Shown: positions 63,128 through 64,000 of the stretch, piece after piece
Position numbering within the stretch: the first letter of the stretch is position 1
How the letters are laid out: every line of letters begins with the position of its first letter
Source: Ruminiclostridium papyrosolvens DSM 2782
GTDB taxonomy: Bacteria > Bacillota > Clostridia > Acetivibrionales > DSM-1351
Direction: 5' to 3'
NCBI RefSeq assembly: GCF_029318685.1
Contig: NZ_CP119677.1
Span: forward strand, 2,843,001-2,907,000
Length of the DNA stretch: 64,000 bases
The notes under the pieces: model-generated
Database searches by the model: none
What the model was told of the DNA's origin: nothing
Seen by the model: the letters and a program-made list of their open reading frames with translations, nothing else
Program-made: the position numbers and the translations under genes

Positions 63128-63737
63128 ACAGGTGGCAGTTTATTGAGTAAATTTTGCGGCTTAGGTCAGGCAGGATTTCCCTGACATGTACTGGAATGTC
63201 GCCAAACCAGAGGTTTCCCTTTAAACACATCACCGTACGTCTCCGTTTACGGGGCCTGATTACCACTTAGTCCACACTTTAATCCTCAATAAACCACTTT
63301 GTAAGAACAGTCTAGGGGTTTTCCCCAGCAGTCAAAATGATTCCTAGCCTCTTTTGCAAAAAAGGTTTCAAACAGCAATAATGCTTATATATCGGCCAAT
63401 ACATGAAGCATCTGATCCGTTATCCACCGGATTTCACTCAAGGCAGGCTACACTGTTCACAGCCATCATATAGACACCGCATAACAGGTTTAATCCCTTT
63501 TCGTAGTTGAGGTGGCAAGCAAAAGCTTGACTTTTCTTCCACAAGTAAGGGTCTCCACGGAAAAGGGGTCAACGCCCGCATGCCATTGCGGATCGCCCCT
63601 AAGCCTTAACTCCCAGCATCAACCCACCACTGGGCGTAGCAAGCCGACACAAGGAACTTCATCGATGTGCCCTTAAACGGATTTTTAGGCCCGTCTTCAG
63701 AATCATCAGTACTGACTAGAATACTGCGCCACCCTGT
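63128..63737 (-). ncRNA. ole: OLE RNA (ornate, large, extremophilic RNA)
   Basis: A 610-base non-coding stretch, notably richer in G+C than its surroundings, between ispA and oapA. Its ends pair: ACAGGGTGGC (63737-63728) with GCCACCTGT (63136-63128), followed by a T-run. Inside are many short helices, such as GGGTTTTCCCC-type pairs near 63310 and GGGGCGATCCGCAATGGCAT near 63600-63570. No reading frame. Length, strand, neighbours (ispA, DUF21 protein, dxs) and complex fold match OLE RNA, which forms a membrane ribonucleoprotein with OapA and is linked to tolerance of cold, ethanol and magnesium in Bacillus halodurans. A covariance search would settle it. Confidence 0.92.
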
Positions 63738-63786
63738 TTTTTTGTCAATAGTAATTTTTTAATAACATAAATGCCATTGAGACAAC

Positions 63787-63814
63787 ATTATAACATAAAA
63801 ACTTTGATAAACAA
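63787..63814 (-). promoter_or_regulatory. Possible OLE RNA promoter
   Basis: Minus strand TTGTTT (63814-63809), 16 bases, TATAAT (63792-63787). This would start transcription about 40 bases before the first OLE pairing element, downstream of the ispA stop. The -35 is weak. Confidence 0.45.
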
Positions 63815-63841
63815 AGAGATTATTATTCCCCAAAATTCATC

Positions 63842-64000
63842 TTAGCGGTCCCTTACAACCAGTGATAATGCAAGTTCTTTTAAAAACTGCGCATTATTGC
63901 CGAATGCTTCAAGACAGGAAATACCTTCTTGAGTTACTGTTTCAAGAAGCTTTTTTGACTCTTCAAGTCCATACATGGTTACATAAGTTGATTTATTGCA
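63842..64000 (-). CDS. ispA: Geranylgeranyl/farnesyl diphosphate synthase, C-terminal end (cut by window edge)
   Basis: The last 52 codons of a minus-strand gene, starting outside the window. NKSTYVTMYGLEESKKLLE is the C-terminal KSTYV(x)xxG motif of bacterial farnesyl diphosphate synthases, and the chain ends SLVVRDR. It makes prenyl diphosphates for undecaprenyl-lipid and quinone precursors. The position before OLE-oapA-dxs agrees with the order known from other OLE-carrying Firmicutes. Confidence 0.9.
   Translation of the reverse strand, partial: CNKSTYVTMYGLEESKKLLETVTQEGISCLEAFGNNAQFLKELALSLVVRDR

Overview
The window is a low-GC, Gram-positive, endospore-forming anaerobe of the Clostridia. 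Spo0A, SpoIVB and a SpoVM-like peptide give the spore programme. Rubrerythrin, glycogen synthase, ECF and AGCS transporters and an OLE RNA locus fit a saccharolytic clostridium. Gene order and protein style resemble mesophilic cellulolytic Ruminiclostridium (old cluster III). That genus assignment is inference, because no search could be run.

Left part (1-18.3 kb): the 5' part of ileS behind an Ile T-box; a small kinase-like protein; pdxR divergent from pdxST (vitamin B6); a GluP-type rhomboid protease; an acyl-CoA synthetase behind its own T-box, whose specifier aligns as a Leu codon; the degS/degU two-component pair; two tandem tRNA-Lys(CTT) units; rubrerythrin, a thioesterase, an AAA ATPase, a sirtuin and a fluoride channel; and a glycine riboswitch ahead of an amino-acid/sodium symporter.

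Accessory patch (18.3-23.9 kb): a decayed MerR regulator gene, a flavodoxin-like protein, phage-like fragments ending in a tyrosine-recombinase C-terminus next to tRNA-Pro(GGG), and two small proteins. This looks like the scar of an integrated element.

Middle (23.9-47.9 kb): a cluster of PLP enzymes with a second MocR regulator; an ECF S component; ilvE; ylbJ facing a recG-rsmD-coaD-coiled-coil operon; rpmB and an unlisted 23-residue SpoVM; a five-gene operon (HD-GYP, glgA, nth, FtsA-like ATPase, GGDEF) that joins cyclic-di-GMP turnover to glycogen synthesis; and an OmpR/HK pair followed by htrA.

Right part (48-64 kb): a lantibiotic-immunity-type ABC exporter with YxeA, divergent from its own two-component system and with a repeat-rich operator between them; vanZ; then the conserved Firmicutes block read leftward: ispA - OLE RNA - oapA - dxs - tlyA - nadK - argR - recN - spoIVB - spo0A. 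The most striking element is the roughly 610-nt OLE RNA (63128-63737, minus strand) with its membrane partner OapA directly downstream.
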